Shown here piece after piece: positions 18,620-26,715 of a stretch of 64,000 bases of DNA. The stretch comes from Bacteroides sp. (GTDB taxonomy: Bacteria > Bacteroidota > Bacteroidia > Bacteroidales > Bacteroidaceae): assembly GCA_017472925.1 (NCBI GenBank), contig JAFUNS010000034.1, positions 124,001-188,000 of the forward strand, read 5' to 3'. Both the position numbers and the translations under genes were made by a program. Every line of letters starts with the position of its first letter. The stretch's first letter is position 1. The notes below the pieces were generated by a model that ran no database searches, had not been told where the DNA came from, and worked only from the letters and a program-made list of their open reading frames with translations.

Positions 18620-18699
18620 AGCGGTACCATCGTAGCGGTGTAAGTGGTACCATCGTAGCGCTGAGAGCGGTACCACTCGTATCACTTTAAGCGGTACCA
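18620..18699. repeat. 23-bp tandem repeats, core AGCGGTACCA
   Basis: AGCGGTACCA or AGTGGTACCA starts at 18620, 18643, 18666 and 18690 (spacing 23, 23, 24). Each core contains the palindrome GGTACC, and TCGTAGCG lies between the first units. There is no non-repeated spacer, so this is not a CRISPR. Confidence 0.78.
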
Positions 18700-18957
18700 A
18701 GAACTCGGGTTTGTTTTGTAACTTATAGAAATATCTCACAATTTTCCCAAACCAATTGTATCTCATGCCATGATCTTTCAAAGCTATGGCATACATGGCT
18801 TCTATAGTAGGATTTTATTCTGTCGGGGAGGTTTACTCAATTCTTGAATGAAGGTTATAATAAAATTTTGTTTTCTAATATCTTTTATCTTATTTTGCAA
18901 AAAGAACTATGAAAGTTTACAACATTATGCTTTTCCTGTAAATAATAATTTCTAATT

Positions 18958-19719
18958 ATGAATAAAATAAAAGTAACATTTATTTGTTGTTACAACAATG
19001 AAGAACAATTCTCTAGCATGTTGTTTCCCTCTATAAATAATTTGAATATTCCAATATGTGAGATTGATTCTATTTTTATAGATACAAAGAACCCAAAGTA
19101 TAAATTTGTAAAAAGTGCGGCATCAGCATATAACTTTGTTTTAAATACTTATAGAGAAACTCTTGGGGATATATTAATTTTTGTTCATCAAGATATTGCT
19201 TTTGATAATAGCTTATTTTTACAGAGGATTATTACAGAATTATCAACTAATCCACGTCAAATCTTGGGCTTTGCAGGTGTCATAAAAGATGTTAATGTTA
19301 AGATACTCTCAAATTTAAAATATAGAAGGACAAATAAATTCATAACAGGATATCAGGTAGAAAATAAAGAAAAAGTTTTTTCTTTAGATGAATGTTGCTT
19401 TGCTTTGAAGAAGGAATGGTGCTTGAAAATCCTATTTGATGAAATAGTTTGTTTCCATTGGCATTTGTATGCAGTTGATTTATGTTATGCATTAAAATTT
19501 AACTATGGAATAAATAGTTATGTCCTTCCTGAGATTATCTATCATAAAGAGGATAATTCGACAGGTCTATATACTGATAAATATTATTTTAAATCAATGT
19601 GGAATTTGTTGAAGAAATATAAATCACGCACAGATATTATATATACCACTTGTTTTGTATGTAGAACGAATCTTATTTTTGCGTTTGTAAAAATTATAAA
19701 AACATACTTTTATAAATAA
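18958..19719 (+). CDS. putative glycosyltransferase (GT2-like)
   Basis: A 253-aa protein that is the only plus-strand gene of the polysaccharide region. It starts MNKIKVTFICCYNNEEQF and has the motif DILIFVHQDIAFDNSLFL near residues 75-92, which resembles the GT2-like family in which an HQD segment replaces the usual DxD. The coding sequence is noticeably AT-rich compared with the core genes, pointing to horizontal transfer. No signal peptide is present, and a hydrophobic stretch near the C-terminus may associate with the membrane. It lies immediately after the repeat region. Substrate unknown. Confidence 0.58.
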   Translation: MNKIKVTFICCYNNEEQFSSMLFPSINNLNIPICEIDSIFIDTKNPKYKFVKSAASAYNFVLNTYRETLGDILIFVHQDIAFDNSLFLQRIITELSTNPRQILGFAGVIKDVNVKILSNLKYRRTNKFITGYQVENKEKVFSLDECCFALKKEWCLKILFDEIVCFHWHLYAVDLCYALKFNYGINSYVLPEIIYHKEDNSTGLYTDKYYFKSMWNLLKKYKSRTDIIYTTCFVCRTNLIFAFVKIIKTYFYK

Positions 19720-19758
19720 GACAGATATGCTATTGAAATTTATTGATTTCAGTAGTTT

Positions 19759-20754
19759 TTATTGTTGCTTTAATAAATGCCTATAGTAATCGCTTAATGA
19801 AATAGGGAAATATAAAGCTCTTATTTGACCTATATATTTATTAATATTCATTGTGTAGAAAAAATATTTATAGTGCTTTAAACAGAACCATTCAAGGCGA
19901 ATAAAATCTAAAAAGGAATCACTTAAGTAAAGATTGATCATTTTTATAGTATCTTTTAAGATTAGTTCTTGAGAAGGAATTTCTTCTAAAAAAGTTAACG
20001 TAAGTTGGAGTCTTCTTCTTATTTCAGGTTTGAGTAATTTATTGTATTTCCATGCTTGTACAATATATCTCCAAATGTTGGTAATACTTTTTTGATTATT
20101 AATAGGTGCAGAGTATGTAGCTGCTGTTACATGCCTTCTGAAATTTACAAGATTTTTGTTGATATATGTAATACTATCATATGCACCTGCAACCATAATA
20201 AGAATAGAATCATAGCACCGAATAGGTTTAATATTAGATATGTCGGGTATCTTCTGTAATAATAATTTAGGGAAGAATAATGTATGACCAGGTATTGTTC
20301 CTGTAAAAACCTGTCGTAACAGATTGTAATTAGGTATTCTTGTATCAATCCGGACAATAGCTTCCCCCTCGGTAAAGGGTGTAGAGCGCCCGCTACACAA
20401 TAATTTATTTCCTATGTTTTGTATTTGTAATTCTAATTTGTAGTCTTCCCAAACATCATCTTGATCGGATATGGCAATGTAATCCCCTGTAGCTTTTGAT
20501 ATTGCATCAAAGAAATTAGAATTAATTCCTTTATTTTTTTTATTACGATAAACATGTACAAAGGGATATTTTTGTTGATATTCACATAGTATGTTGTACG
20601 TGTTGTCTGTGCTACAATCATCTTGAATGATTATTTCGTCTGCAGCATGAGTTTGCCGTAAAATAGAATCTAATTGTTCACGTATATAGTTTTCCCCATT
20701 ATAGGTACACATTACAACGGATATTGTTTTAACATTTGCTTTATTATAATTCAT
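19759..20754 (-). CDS. glycosyltransferase family 2 (rhamnosyltransferase-like)
   Basis: A 331-aa GT2 enzyme. The N-terminal donor-binding part reads ISVVMCTYNGENYIREQLDSI (motif shown in residues 11-30), then ADEIIIQDDCSTDNT and GDYIAISDQDDVW (DxD-like, about 90-102). The second half is helical and basic, as in rhamnosyl- and galactosyltransferases of O-antigen or capsule loci. It follows the LicD gene by about 60 bases in the same direction and is probably co-transcribed from the promoter at 21713. The composition is AT-rich. Confidence 0.85.
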   Translation of the reverse strand: MNYNKANVKTISVVMCTYNGENYIREQLDSILRQTHAADEIIIQDDCSTDNTYNILCEYQQKYPFVHVYRNKKNKGINSNFFDAISKATGDYIAISDQDDVWEDYKLELQIQNIGNKLLCSGRSTPFTEGEAIVRIDTRIPNYNLLRQVFTGTIPGHTLFFPKLLLQKIPDISNIKPIRCYDSILIMVAGAYDSITYINKNLVNFRRHVTAATYSAPINNQKSITNIWRYIVQAWKYNKLLKPEIRRRLQLTLTFLEEIPSQELILKDTIKMINLYLSDSFLDFIRLEWFCLKHYKYFFYTMNINKYIGQIRALYFPISLSDYYRHLLKQQ

Positions 20755-20813
20755 CTTTAGAGTTATTGTTTTAAAAATATTTTCACCAACTACTCATTTA
20801 AATCTTATTATTC

Positions 20814-21647
20814 TTAATAACCTATATTGCGGATTTCTTCTAATGTATATCTACGTGATAGGTCAATAAAATAGTGAATATGATGGCTTTTTCGTTTTTC
20901 AATTGGCGGTGGAGTCATGTAATCGCCATACATTTTCTTTAAATAGGCATCATAGTTATAAGGTCCCCAAACCTTTCTGCCTTCAAAAGAATACTCTTTT
21001 AATGGGAAGAACCATGAATAATCAGAGATTTCCTTTTCCCGCCATGCGCCAAAATAGTTAACTATATTATAATCTTTAGTACAAGGATATTTGCTGGCCA
21101 TTTTGTTGCATATCTTCAATATTAAGTTCGATGTTTTGTATATTATTTTGTTAGCAAAATAATAAAAGGACATTTTCTCTTCGTAAGAAAATGAATATTT
21201 AATAAATAAGGGATTTGTAATAGAATAACGTAATTTCCTTATTATTGTAAATCTTGTATTTCCATTTTGTTGTGGGATACCGTCTAGTGGGAAAATATCA
21301 ATATATACGCCTCCAATATAAAAAAAATCTTTTGATTCAATTATTGTAGTGTTGTTGTCATATAATTTGGCAAAAGGATACATATAATTATTGTCATTAT
21401 ATATAGTGGCGACTTTATAATCTTTTCCTAAAAAGTTATTGGCAGCAGAGATAAATATTTCATAGTCTGCTCTTGGCATACCTATATCAATATCGTCATC
21501 CCATGGAATTATTCCTCCATGTCTAATCGCTCCTAATACGCTTCCTCCTAATAAAGTATAACTTAAATTTAGTTCTTTACATATTAGTATGAATTTATCT
21601 AATAATCCTAGTAATATATTTTTATATTTTTCTTCAGAGTAATCCAT
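20814..21647 (-). CDS. LicD-family phosphotransferase
   Basis: A 277-aa member of the LicD/fukutin nucleotidyltransferase-fold family, which transfers a phospho-alcohol (phosphocholine, ribitol-phosphate and similar) from a CDP carrier to a glycan. The hallmark GGSVLGAIRHGGIIPWDDD-IDIG-MPRADYE runs from about residue 35 to 64, with the acidic metal-binding triad in WDDDID. A second conserved block, GGVYIDIFPLDG, follows near 110-121. It is interesting beside the cytidylyltransferase-containing fusion at 23925, which could make the CDP-linked donor. Confidence 0.88.
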   Translation of the reverse strand: MDYSEEKYKNILLGLLDKFILICKELNLSYTLLGGSVLGAIRHGGIIPWDDDIDIGMPRADYEIFISAANNFLGKDYKVATIYNDNNYMYPFAKLYDNNTTIIESKDFFYIGGVYIDIFPLDGIPQQNGNTRFTIIRKLRYSITNPLFIKYSFSYEEKMSFYYFANKIIYKTSNLILKICNKMASKYPCTKDYNIVNYFGAWREKEISDYSWFFPLKEYSFEGRKVWGPYNYDAYLKKMYGDYMTPPPIEKRKSHHIHYFIDLSRRYTLEEIRNIGY

Positions 21648-21712
21648 GATAATCTTTAAATGTTATGTTTTTATTCTATACAACTTGATAGCTTTTACTT
21701 CTGCTTAGTGAG

Positions 21713-21720
21713 CAAAGATA
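21713..21720 (-). promoter_or_regulatory. promoter -7 element for licD-GT2
   Basis: The minus strand reads TATCTTTGCTC, a TAnnTTTG match 66 bases upstream of the LicD ATG. Confidence 0.5.
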
Positions 21721-21803
21721 GGATGAATTAGAATAAATATCTAACAGATGAAGATTTTTATTTGAAATTTATTAGTTAAAATGTCCTTTCATCCTTTTTA
21801 ACT

Positions 21804-21933
21804 CATGCTTGCGGCTTCATGAACGGGTGAGAGTACTCTCATCCGTTCGCCTAAGTAAGTGTATAGGGGTAGTGAGAGTACTTACACTTGTTCACGTTAG
21901 TAGTCTCATGCCTCGATGAGGCTGCAAGCGTGT
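21804..21933. repeat. nested inverted repeats between LicD gene and ATPase pseudogene
   Basis: A 28-bp near-perfect palindrome (GAACGGGTGAGAG-TA-CTCTCATCCGTTC with one mismatch pair) lies at 21821-21848. AAGTGTA and TACACTT form a second inverted pair further right. An imperfect outer pair (CATGCTTGCGGCTTCATG at 21804; right arm near 21910-21933) encloses all of them. The right arm is next to the stop codon of the ATPase gene. It could be a small mobile element or a set of terminators. Confidence 0.65.
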
Positions 21934-21938
21934 CTTTA

Positions 21939-23072
21939 TTACTTCGCAAAATACTCTGTCTTTAGCCAATAGGCATAAATCGGGTCTTGTAATGAGATTT
22001 CTCCAGCCTTGTTATCCAAAACATCATTCTTGATTAGAGCTGCCTTTGAGCGTGCTATTGAGGTTGTAGAAGATATTTGGTAGCGGTGCATCACATCAGT
22101 AGAACTGATTGCCTTTTCGCCGGCAATAAGAGCTTTAAGGTAGTTCAGTTGCTGTGTTGTCAAGGTTTCGGTAATCGTCACAAATAACAAATTCAACTGC
22201 TCCACCAATGTTGCGTGTGCCTCTCGTACAATTTCAACTGTACACACATCCTTTGTTCTTAACCACGACTGTTGTGCGAGTTGCTGCGCATAGTAAGGGT
22301 GATTGTCAACAAGCTCTACAATCAAGTTTGCAGCATCCTTATTAATCGACTTGCCTGTATCCGAAAAACGACTATTAAAGAACTCTACAAGATAAGGTGT
22401 ATCAATCTTATTGAGGAACATCAGATTTCCAAACTTATAAAATGGCTTGGATGAGTTGGTAAAGACCTCCATCATCATATGACGTTTGCTACCATACAGG
22501 CAGTATGCAACACTCTGATGTTGTTGCCAATGCGAACGCAACTTCTTCTGGAAATAGTCAGGATCTGTGAACTCTGCAATATTTTGGAATTCATCAACGC
22601 AAATAACTATTTTAACCCCCTTTTTCTTTGCAATCTTCTCGGCAAGGTCGAGTACCTCATCGGGATTCTTTTTTACGGTTTCCCAGTCAAAATCGATAGA
22701 TACTTCATTGGTAGGGTCACTGCCTATGGAAATCTTTGGCACAAGATGCGAAAAGAAACTCTTTGCACTTTCTACAGCTTCTTCCCATTTCGTAGATGTT
22801 GCCGTAATGACTTTCTGTGCAAGCAAGGAATAGAAATGCTCCTCATTGCGAACATTGAATAAGTCAATATGACAAATACGCAACTTACTGTCCTGCTCCA
22901 TAGCCAACTTCGCAGCCTTGTTTACTAAGGAACTTTTTCCCCAGCGCCGAGGTGAGATAATAATTGTATTGATTAGTGATGTAAAGTTCTGAACCAAGTT
23001 GGCAGTTTCCAACTCTCGGTTGGTAAAATTCTTCTCCGTTGCAATCTAACCAAAGATAAAAGGAGTTTCCAT
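21939..23072 (-). pseudogene. AAA ATPase (archaeal-ATPase-like family), interrupted by an early nonsense codon
   Basis: From the natural ATG at 23072 the frame reads METPFIFG, then TAG (23046-23048), then IATEKNFTNRELETANL and a full ATPase. The family normally begins in just this way without the stop, so codon 9 appears mutated. The remaining open frame from the internal ATG at 23012 encodes 357 aa: P-loop ISPRRWGKSSLV near residues 18-29, a Walker B-like IVICVDEFQNI near 140, and a C-terminal winged-helix region. Reinitiation at 23012 would lose about 20 residues but keep the P-loop, so residual function is possible. The family is often mobile or selfish in Bacteroidales. The flanks are the nested repeats on one side and an intact-looking promoter (23098) on the other. 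Confidence 0.8.
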
Positions 23073-23097
23073 AATCCACATTTTAATTATTCTACCG

Positions 23098-23105
23098 CAA
23101 ACATA
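23098..23105 (-). promoter_or_regulatory. promoter -7 element for the interrupted ATPase gene
   Basis: The minus strand reads TATGTTTG, matching TAnnTTTG, 26 bases before the natural ATG at 23072. Confidence 0.45.
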
Positions 23106-23208
23106 GTACAAAATATGTAATTACACAAACTGTTGCAACAAAAAATGTATATACAATTTGTGTAACATCGAATGTTGAATTCCCCGATTTCCCCGAAATT
23201 TGGAGTTG

Positions 23209-23928
23209 CTATTTATAGCTATATCCGCCGCTTATTTCTATTATGCTTCCATTGACAAATGCATTTTTGATACAGAACTTTACCGTATCTGCTATTTCTT
23301 CTATGGTTGCAAAACGCTTTAAAGCGGTTTTATTACATATATTGTTTCTAATTTCTTGTGGTTTCTCTTTTTGCCATTCTGTCTCTACAAATCCAGGGGC
23401 TATAGCATTAACCGTAGTTCCAGTTCCTTCAAAGCATTTAACGAGATTCAAAGCCAAAGCATGAACGGCAGATTTACTAACTCCATAGGCCAAAGAGGTA
23501 CCATGTGGATGTATGGCCATAAGGGAACCAATGAAAATAATTCTAGAATTTTGGGAAATCTTGTCGAATAAATCACGTATCAGAAATACATTGCTATTTA
23601 CATTGATTTGCATTACCTGTTCCCAATCCTCATCAGTTGTTTCTTGTATGCTTTTTCTTAATGTAGAACCTGTGTTTAATACTAAACAATCAATGGATGG
23701 CTTTTCACGCATTAACAATGCGAAAGCCTTCATTTCCTCTTTTTGAGATTGGTTGATTTTCAATATCTCAAAATTATTTGAGAGAGAGGATAACTTTGTT
23801 TTGCAATTTGTTGCTGCATCTTCATCATGTGCATAAGTAATTGTAACAAAGTATCCTTCTTGCAAAAGCATTTGGGCTATTCCTAAACCTATTCCCTTGG
23901 TTCCTCCTGTAACAATGGCATATTTCAT
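23209..23928 (-). CDS. short-chain dehydrogenase/reductase
   Basis: A 239-aa classical SDR: NAD(P)-binding TGGTKGIGLGIA (residues 7-18), NTG at 85-87, and catalytic S135, Y148 and K152 (YGVSK). The C-terminal SGG near 234 is also typical. FabG-like proteins of this type reduce ketones or oxidise alcohols. The start overlaps the stop of the preceding fusion gene by 4 bases (ATGA). This coupling suggests it acts in the same pathway, possibly making a reduced sugar or alditol precursor. No fatty-acid synthesis gene is near. Confidence 0.87.
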   Translation of the reverse strand: MKYAIVTGGTKGIGLGIAQMLLQEGYFVTITYAHDEDAATNCKTKLSSLSNNFEILKINQSQKEEMKAFALLMREKPSIDCLVLNTGSTLRKSIQETTDEDWEQVMQINVNSNVFLIRDLFDKISQNSRIIFIGSLMAIHPHGTSLAYGVSKSAVHALALNLVKCFEGTGTTVNAIAPGFVETEWQKEKPQEIRNNICNKTALKRFATIEEIADTVKFCIKNAFVNGSIIEISGGYSYK

Positions 23929-25274
23929 ATTTCTATAAAATTACGGCGTTCTGTAAACTGTTGCATAATCTCGGCCATGCAGATACTTTCTTGTATGCGG
24001 AGACGTGCAGATGAATGACGATGATTCACTATACTGGAAATAAATTCCTGAATTTCATAACGAAGTCCTGCACCGTCCCACTTATAAAAGAACTTCTTAT
24101 TGTCATTCTGGTTTTCATAACGAAGTTCGAAGAAGTCGGTTTTCCACCAAGGAGCTGGTACATAGGCATATCCTTTGGTGCCCGAAATCACTAAATTGCC
24201 TTCGGTCTTTACACCCAATCCTACCTTGAATGAGCAAATGGCTTTATCGTAATGAACAATTCCCTTGGTATACATGTCCACTCCATTTTTCATCCGCGAA
24301 TAAAGGCTGAGACGATTGTAAGTAGTACCCAATAGCTTGATAATGGGGAGAAGCGGATAGGAACCTAATTCGTAGAATGAACCGCCAGCTTGCTGGACAT
24401 CAAACTCGCGTAAGGACAGATTGTCGTCCCATAGTTTGGATAGGGATGCTTCTACGTCAACCACTTCACCAATCAAGCCTGATTTGATCATCACCATCAA
24501 GTGATTGAAGGCGGGGCAATGGGCGGTTTTATTGGCTTCCATCAAGAGGCAACCTTGTTGCTCAGCCAATGCATACAGTTCTTTCGCTTGGGTGCCATCC
24601 AGTACCATCGGGGTTTCACAAAGAACATGCTTTTTAGCCTCAAGTGATTGCTTAATCAACTCATAGTGAGTGAGGTGAGGAGTTGCTATATATACGGCAT
24701 CGACGGAAGCTAACAGTTGTTCCAAATCGGTATAGACTTGGATGGAAGTGTGATTGCTTGTCAATTTGGTTGTAGCAAGAGGATTGATATCGTATGCTCC
24801 ACAAACATTAATACCGCTTACCACCTCAGCCTCCGAGGGAAAGCGTTGGGCTACACGTCCACAGCCAATGATGCCTACTTTGACTTCGTCCTGACTTTCC
24901 TCACGAAGCATGGTGGAAGAAATGCCTTCGGTTCGAGGAAGATAAACTACATCGCAATACTCTTTCAAGTAGTCAAACTTACCTTCCCAATCGCTACCGA
25001 TCGCAAAAATATCAACATCGTACTTCTGAATATCGTCTATCTTTTGACCTACATAATCTTCTATAATGATTTGGTCGGCATATCCCGTCGCTTTGACAGC
25101 TTCAACACGTTCCAAAACATTGTTGCGTACATTGAGCTTGCCTCTGTCGCGATCAAAGTTGTCATTGGTTACACCTACAATGAGATAATCGCCCAATTCC
25201 TTAGCTCTCCGCAAAAGATTGATATGCCCTTGGTGGAGCAAATCATAGGTACCGTATGTGATTACTTTCTTCAT
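23925..25274 (-). CDS. fusion of TagD-like cytidylyltransferase and Gfo/Idh/MocA oxidoreductase
   Basis: A 449-aa two-domain protein. Residues 1-126 are a nucleotidyltransferase of the glycerol-3-phosphate cytidylyltransferase type: YGTYDLLHQGH with the HxGH pair H14/H17, and RTEGISST at 114-121. Residues about 131-449 are a Gfo/Idh/MocA dehydrogenase with Rossmann motif VGIIGCGRVA. The usual EKP motif is E220-T221-P222, so the catalytic lysine of many family members is missing. The fusion suggests that reduction of a sugar or keto-polyol and its CDP activation are linked. It is translationally coupled to the SDR and 3 bases behind the flippase. Which CDP-alcohol is made is not predictable. 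Confidence 0.85.
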   Translation of the reverse strand: MKKVITYGTYDLLHQGHINLLRRAKELGDYLIVGVTNDNFDRDRGKLNVRNNVLERVEAVKATGYADQIIIEDYVGQKIDDIQKYDVDIFAIGSDWEGKFDYLKEYCDVVYLPRTEGISSTMLREESQDEVKVGIIGCGRVAQRFPSEAEVVSGINVCGAYDINPLATTKLTSNHTSIQVYTDLEQLLASVDAVYIATPHLTHYELIKQSLEAKKHVLCETPMVLDGTQAKELYALAEQQGCLLMEANKTAHCPAFNHLMVMIKSGLIGEVVDVEASLSKLWDDNLSLREFDVQQAGGSFYELGSYPLLPIIKLLGTTYNRLSLYSRMKNGVDMYTKGIVHYDKAICSFKVGLGVKTEGNLVISGTKGYAYVPAPWWKTDFFELRYENQNDNKKFFYKWDGAGLRYEIQEFISSIVNHRHSSARLRIQESICMAEIMQQFTERRNFIEI

Positions 25275-25277
25275 TCG

Positions 25278-26711
25278 TTATTTTTTCTTGAGATACTGTA
25301 TACTTTCCTTGAATGTCTTTGCACCACTCATCCACATAATTAATATATATAATAGACCGGCAATGGCTATTTTGCTGACAAACAAGAGATGTATGTTATC
25401 GATATTCAAGGTCAGGAAATGGGTGGCTATCATTACTCCGCCAGCTATGGCGAGAAAAGGAACGATATCCATTAACAAATGAATGAAACGGTATCGGATT
25501 TCGCGCCAAACGAAGTAATGCCATACCAAAAGCCACGCAATGTTGATGCTAATATAGGTAATGATCATGGTATGAATGCCATAAGGATAAATGGTACACA
25601 TGACCAATAATTGCAGAAGTCCCAATGCGATAGCATTCCACATGTAGATATTTGATTTCCCTTTGCTGATTACCAAATTAGAACAGAGTCCGGTAATAGG
25701 TATGAAAGCTCCACTAATGCAAAGTAATCTGAGTATCTGAGCGCTTCCCATCCACTTGTCGGTAATGGTGATGGTGATAAGCTCTGGAGCAATAAGGGAA
25801 AGTCCAAACATGGCTGGAAAGGCTACAAAAGCAGTAAAGCGCATCATTTTACGAAATACACGTAGTTGGCGTTCCCTATCATTGGTTACTTGTGTCAATA
25901 CCGGTTGGGCTACCCCATTAATCATTCCGCTTACCAATGAATACCCCATGCTGTTCCATTTATTGGCCTGATTATAAAAACCTACTTCCTTCTCTGAATA
26001 GAACTTTCCTAAAATAACAGAGAAGATATTGTTGTTTAAATGATTGAAAATGTTCGTGGCGAGAATCTTGCTGCTAAATGGAATCATTTCTTTTAAAGGA
26101 GAAAAGTTAAGTTGGAAAGTGGGTCGCCAAGGACAGATAAACCAATATTCAATCATGACTGTTCCAATATATGTAATGTTCTGAGTGACAATTCCCCAAT
26201 AAGAGAAGCCGTTATAGGCCAATGTAACTCCAACAATGCCAGATATAATCAATGCTGTAATACCTGCTATAGCTTTCTGCTTGACAATTAGATTCTTATG
26301 AAGGTATGCACTATGAGATATGCTTATACTTGACAAAACAAAACTGATGAAAGAATATCGGGCTAAGGCTGTAAGTTCTGGTTGGTTGTAAAAACGAGCA
26401 ATGAGTGGTGCACAAAAAAACAAAATGGTGTATAGACAAAGACTGGTTAAAGTACTGAACCAAAATGCGGCATTGTAATCTTCGTGCTTGATGTCTTTTT
26501 TGTTGATTAAAGCAGATATGAATCCGCTTTCTTGAATAGAGCTAGCTATTAAAGAAAAAATGCTCAGCATTCCCACCATCCCATAATCGTCGGGAGTAAG
26601 GAGGCGGGCAAGGAATATACCAAAAAAGAGGTTCAGCAACTGCTGCATGCCGTTGCTGATACCTCCCCATAAAAGGCCTTTCGCTGTTTTTTCCTTTAAC
26701 GATTCACTCAT
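25278..26711 (-). CDS. polysaccharide flippase (WzxC-type, PST/MOP superfamily)
   Basis: A 477-aa inner-membrane protein with about 12-14 helices, opening KTAKGLLWGGISNGMQQLL and continuing FGIFLARLLTPDDYGMVGML, the usual start of WzxC-like lipopolysaccharide and capsule exporters. It would flip undecaprenyl-linked repeat units to the periplasm. It begins 4 bases behind the metG stop, so its expression depends on metG transcription. The fusion gene and SDR follow at once. No Wzy polymerase is seen in the window. Confidence 0.88.
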   Translation of the reverse strand: MSESLKEKTAKGLLWGGISNGMQQLLNLFFGIFLARLLTPDDYGMVGMLSIFSLIASSIQESGFISALINKKDIKHEDYNAAFWFSTLTSLCLYTILFFCAPLIARFYNQPELTALARYSFISFVLSSISISHSAYLHKNLIVKQKAIAGITALIISGIVGVTLAYNGFSYWGIVTQNITYIGTVMIEYWFICPWRPTFQLNFSPLKEMIPFSSKILATNIFNHLNNNIFSVILGKFYSEKEVGFYNQANKWNSMGYSLVSGMINGVAQPVLTQVTNDRERQLRVFRKMMRFTAFVAFPAMFGLSLIAPELITITITDKWMGSAQILRLLCISGAFIPITGLCSNLVISKGKSNIYMWNAIALGLLQLLVMCTIYPYGIHTMIITYISINIAWLLVWHYFVWREIRYRFIHLLMDIVPFLAIAGGVMIATHFLTLNIDNIHLLFVSKIAIAGLLYILIMWMSGAKTFKESIQYLKKK

Positions 26712-26715
26712 TCAA

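Larger units (their letters stand above)
17992..18957. other. gene-poor region with three tandem-repeat clusters and possible decayed coding sequence
   Basis: This stretch of nearly 1 kb has no ORF I consider real. It holds a 22-bp tandem array, a TGTAGGATA-type array and a 23-bp GGTACC array (listed separately). Between them, around 18420-18570, the plus frame reads RYDEQILAGKVEYLLQNCKV and further plausible protein text interrupted by stop codons, which suggests a decayed gene. The minus-strand ORFs at 18019-18312 and 18485-18796 run through the repeats and resemble nothing known to me. The region separates two glycosyltransferase groups and may be a scar of a lost mobile or variable segment. 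Confidence 0.5.

Noticed and set aside
18127..18699. CRISPR array
   Set aside because: The repeats are contiguous or nearly so, with no unique spacers of constant length, and no cas genes are near.
18485..18796. 103-codon minus-strand open frame over the GGTACC repeats
   Set aside because: It starts with plausible protein text (MYAIALKDHGMRYNWFGKIV) but then runs through the 23-bp array. It may be a decayed gene fragment, but not enough is left to call a gene.
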